NCBI RefSeq assembly: GCF_032362555.1
Contig: NC_083509.1
Coordinates: forward strand, 8,455,001-8,519,000
DNA: 64,000 bases
Direction: 5' to 3'
Source of the DNA: Amyelois transitella
Lineage: Eukaryota; Arthropoda; Insecta; Lepidoptera; Pyralidae
This document shows, piece after piece, positions 60,500 through 64,000 of the stretch. The notes below the pieces were generated by a model, which worked only from the letters and a program-made list of their open reading frames with translations, did no database searches and was not told the origin of the DNA. Position numbers and translations under genes: made by a program. Every line of letters starts with the position of its first letter. The first letter of the stretch is position 1.

Positions 60500-60911
60500 C
60501 TTTGAGCATCGTTGCATTATCATTTGTTATCAGCAGAGCTAAAATGCGCATCCCGTGGGCGAAATGAACAGGGGAGAGCTTGTCGAAGGAAAGATGGCGC
60601 GATGACCGTACGCGTATTGATGCGCGCGCGCAGCTCTTTGCGACCCGCGGGCAGACACTGCCGACATCCGTCGAATGCAAGACGCGCAACGCGGAACACC
60701 CTAACGGCGATAATCTTTCAAAAAGATTGAAAAATCTGTTTAGTTTTTGTGCTATTTCGTGAAAACAGCGGATGTTCAGTAAATTCACTTTACAACCGGT
60801 GGTGTTTGAAACTAATAATGTGATTGGTGAAAGTGGCTTCCTAATAAATGCCTTCATTGAGATGTGGCCCCTAAGAAATTCTCAGCAGCATACATGATTT
60901 TAAGTATAAAG
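60500..60911 (+). other. Probable promoter and 5' untranslated exon of the wengen-like gene
   Basis: A CG-rich stretch (for example GATGCGCGCGCGCAGCTC and GACCCGCGGGCAG) leads to a good donor, AAAG|GTAAGTCTG at 60912, which pairs with the acceptor before 61231. A TCAGT initiator match occurs near 60777. Short ATGs in the leader are closed quickly. The small open frames on both strands are attributed to high GC. Confidence 0.45.
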
Positions 60912-61232
60912 GTAAGTCTGCTGTTAATTTGGCTAAGTATTTAGAAAATTATTTATTATGATTGTCTTCTGCCTAGACGTTAATATATTGACTAATTCAG
61001 AGCTGCAGCTAGGTACTGTAGGGCCGCGTTGACTTCATCAATTGGTTCATAGGGCGTGCAAATATTAATGATCTTTAATTCATGAGCCTAAAAGTACTTA
61101 GTTTTTCAATAGTTAATTCAATTTGTATTTTCCTGGTACTTTTTGTACCGACAAGAAAAAATGTAATCGTATGCGCTTTGAGTTCCTACGTGAAAACGAA
61201 ACCGTCATGACGCAAATGTTTTTTTTCAGGTA

Positions 61233-63969
61233 ATGCGAGGAGATAAACCAAAGTTGTGTTTGCTGGTCGCGACACTAGCACTCGGGTATGCGTGGGCGGG
61301 GAGCCCCTGCGAGCGCAGAGTGACTTGGTGGGACCGGGAGCGGAGTGCGTGTCAGCCCTGCAGCCGCTGCGACCCGCACCATCACCTCATAGTGCTCCTC
61401 CCCTGCGAACTCCACAGGGACACAGTCTGCCAATCACTCCGGCAAATCAACCTCTGGCCCTTTCTTGCGCCACACCGCAATGCCTCCACCACGGACTCCA
61501 GTGAACCCAGTGACTATGAATACGACTATACGGACAGCAATAGTGAAGTGAAAGATGTGGAAGAACAGTGGGACTTACAGACCCTTAGTGTGGTGTTAGC
61601 GGCTAGTGGATGTGCGATTTTCTTTTTAGTGGTACTGTTTGTGTCGTTGTCGCACGCGAAGCAGTGGAAAATCATCAAGCAAACACTACAGTCAGGTGAG
61701 AAAAGAGTATGTACGACTCTTTGAAAGCATAACTTTCACGGTTTATTTAGTTAAACGTATAACAAGCATTAGAGCATAAACTCTTAACTACTCATAACAA
61801 ACTTAATAACTTAGTACCAATTTTGTTTTCTTAGCTGCTATCTAGAGATGATCATTCATTTTCCAACTTCTTTATTACTGCATATTCTGCTGCACCTATG
61901 GTGTGGCTTATTTTGGCGTCCCAATTTTTCATACTGTAGATCAATTTAGTTCGTGAATAAGTAAGCTATGTTTGATAACATAAATAAGATTTTTATGTTA
62001 GGTGATAATTTAGGTTCATTTTCAGCTTTATTAGCACAGCTTTAGTGTACTGAGGAACACGCCATAAACCCATGTTATATGACGAGCTGTAAATCAAGCT
62101 AAATCTGGCCCGAAAAGAAAACAAACAATCCGCACGTCAAGAAATACGGCCAACCGCAAACATGCGCATGCGCATGATACGATAAAATATATTTCTATGT
62201 TACACTCCGCTATTTAACTTCGTCTCTGTTCTTCTTCTTTCAAATTTACATTTTTATTGATTTCATGACTAGTTCTAATGTTTATAAATACTTACGTACA
62301 CAAAATTTAACTATAAAAAAATGTCTAAGACCAGTGAAATAAACATACAATAACTTGCTATCTTGTAAAATATTTATTCCCAAGTAAAAGCTATACATAT
62401 AAAATGCAGTATGAATATAAAATAAAGTAAGTACAGGTAACTTGACATAGACAATATATCCGCTCAGTCTGGTAACCTTCTTACCAAAACATATCAAGTA
62501 TAGCACCCTATGTCTATAACGTATTTTCGACGTCCCATCACCACTGTAAAAATTACGCAAAAAGATATATATCTAATAATATGATTGCTTGTACAAAATT
62601 TCAAACATTGTTAACTCATGTTTCCAAACTCCGATTTCAAAATATCGGCTCCAAGTTTTATTTATTCAGGACCGACAAGGATCGTGATCGTGCGACCTCC
62701 ACCATGTTTATTATACAACCTAAAGGATATACAACGTACACAGAATATTAACTAATCTATTGAGATACATTATCTCCAACAAAACAATCGTTCTAAGTTG
62801 CTTTAAAAGAATAATTTAATGATTTTAAATTTTTATGTAAAGAATTCAGAAAGAACGTATACCTAAGTGGGAAGGTATAAAAAAAACAAAGTTAATAACC
62901 TCAATTTTCAGTAGGAAATCTGGAAGTCTCAACTCAACACTATGAAAAACTGTTACCTCTTTTAATACTTAAAACGGATCATCTCATCAATCATCCTTTT
63001 GTATAAAGTGGATATTGTTATTGACCTGAAAATTTCTCGACGATAAATATAAAGCGGGAGTTATTTGTTGAAAATTGGCGATCTTTCATCATATTCTGTT
63101 AGAGGAGCTATAAACCCAAGGTTCCGGAGCCGGCAGCGGCTGTAAACAATCTGGTTTGTTTGAACATGTGCACTACTAATTTTGACCAGAGTTGTACCGG
63201 ACCGCCCGTGAAACAATAGCTAACGGTTTTTTGTTGCATTCGCCTGTTACAAATGAGATTCGTCATTAGTTAGAGACGTATTGAACATTCATTTGATAAC
63301 TTAAGGTATTATCATTAAATAATTAGGTCAATCATTTTATTTTGTTTTAAATATCGCCGAGGAAATCTACAATTAGCAGTGACATAAAGATTTCCTTGTG
63401 ACATATTCCTATGGTATGACTTATCATTTCTTTTTTATTAGAATGTCCAACACTTTCACTTTGATTATGAACTAAGTGTTTCTAAATGTAGTTGGTGTCA
63501 TACTGACGTAAATTGAACTCTAATCGAAGCACGTAGCTAGTCCTAGTTACGTCGTTTTTATGGAAGATCTACATACTTATATTAGATTGAAACTTTTTGA
63601 TTGACAAAGAAAATATCGGACAGGTTTTTAAAATCAAATCTCTATTTTCTACTCAAACTTTGATCGCATTTGACACTACATACAGTTGAATGATCAGTCA
63701 ATCAAGTTTGCAAACCTTTCGATAAAAAGAAGACATTTTATAATTTGCGATGATTCTTTAGAAACTGGTCATATTTCTTTTGACATTTATGTCCTACGTC
63801 TACGTCGCGAAGTCGTTATTTATTTACGTTCTTTGTTTTCAGACATGAAAGATCTGACGGCAAAAATGAAGTTAATGGAAGCCGGTGGAGAGTCCCCCTC
63901 GGAACCCCCGTCGCCTACAGATCACATTTATTGCAACATTCATGGCGGTAAAGATGCACTGCTCGGTAG
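61233..63969 (+). CDS. wgn: Wengen-like TNF receptor, partial (runs off window)
   Basis: Two coding exons are visible: 61233-61695 (after TTTTTTTCAG, donor G|GTGAGA) and 63843 to 63965 or 63969 (after TTTTCAG), joined in phase 1; further exons lie beyond the window. The product starts with a signal peptide (KLCLLVATLALGYAWA). A single TNFR cysteine-rich repeat at residues 26-66 (PCERRVTWWD, ACQPCSRC, TVC) is followed by an acidic Tyr/Asp stalk, a transmembrane helix at about 118-139 and a cytoplasmic tail with SPSEPPSPTD. One cysteine-rich repeat and this layout fit Wengen, a receptor for the insect TNF Eiger, which signals to JNK. Grindelwald is the alternative, but the WWD motif and the tail favour Wengen. 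Confidence 0.7.
61696..63842 (+). other. Intron of the wengen-like gene
   Basis: 2.1 kb of AT-rich DNA between the two coding exons. No nested gene, clear repeat or other strong signal was seen. Confidence 0.55.
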
Positions 63970-64000
63970 GTAAAGTACAAGTTATTTAATTAGATATACT

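Noticed and set aside
60465-60857. 130-codon minus-strand frame and overlapping plus-strand frames
   Set aside because: High CG content of the wengen leader region removes stops in several frames at once. No family features.

Overview
The window is nuclear DNA of a moth or butterfly (Lepidoptera). It is AT-rich, the genes are split by introns with GT..AG borders, and it carries lepidopteran mobile DNA: Lep1-type Helitrons ending in CTAG, tRNA-derived SINEs, short repeats ending in (ATGT)n and a mariner. There is no prokaryotic, plasmid or viral block. Species and chromosome cannot be read from the sequence. All splice joins were worked out by eye, from splice signals, frame phase and remembered family sequences.

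Left part (1-25.4 kb): a minus-strand gene for a proline/tyrosine/serine-rich secreted protein (1586-4903) with nine 7-residue repeats, a possible last exon of another minus-strand gene at 539-659, and about 15 kb with little recognisable coding. Within that stretch lie two minus-strand exons, 14681-14798 (signal peptide) and 19806-19918 (MAVTP start exon with a GC-rich promoter). The rest is repeats: SINEs, a Lep1 Helitron at 23800-24737 and repeat fragments.

Middle (25.4-47.7 kb): a family of secreted chitin-binding (CBM14/peritrophin-A type) proteins at 26276-27353 (-), 28945-29940 (+), 40832-42170 (+) and 42392-47644 (-, a 1681-residue mucin-like protein). All four start with a tiny exon of 10-14 codons and a phase-0 intron inside the signal peptide. 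A small orphan secreted protein lies beside them (25508-26029). Set between them are the 15-exon gene for the mitochondrial ribosome protein PTCD3/mS39 (31623-38369) and a mariner transposon with one open frame (38812-40129).

Right part (48.2-64 kb): an SLC16-like MFS transporter (48257-53491, -), a C6orf89/BRAP homologue (54891-57334, +), TMEM41B/stasimon (57437-59059, -) whose 3' end overlaps that of the C6orf89 gene, and the start of a wengen-like TNF receptor gene (about 60.5 kb to beyond the window, +).

The most interesting observations are the chitin-binding cluster with its shared signal-peptide intron, a composite retro-insertion at 59610-60088 in which a tRNA-type SINE is fused to a nearly identical intron/exon piece of the neighbouring TMEM41B gene and has landed inside an older SINE, and a 680-bp foldback element at 30579-31260.
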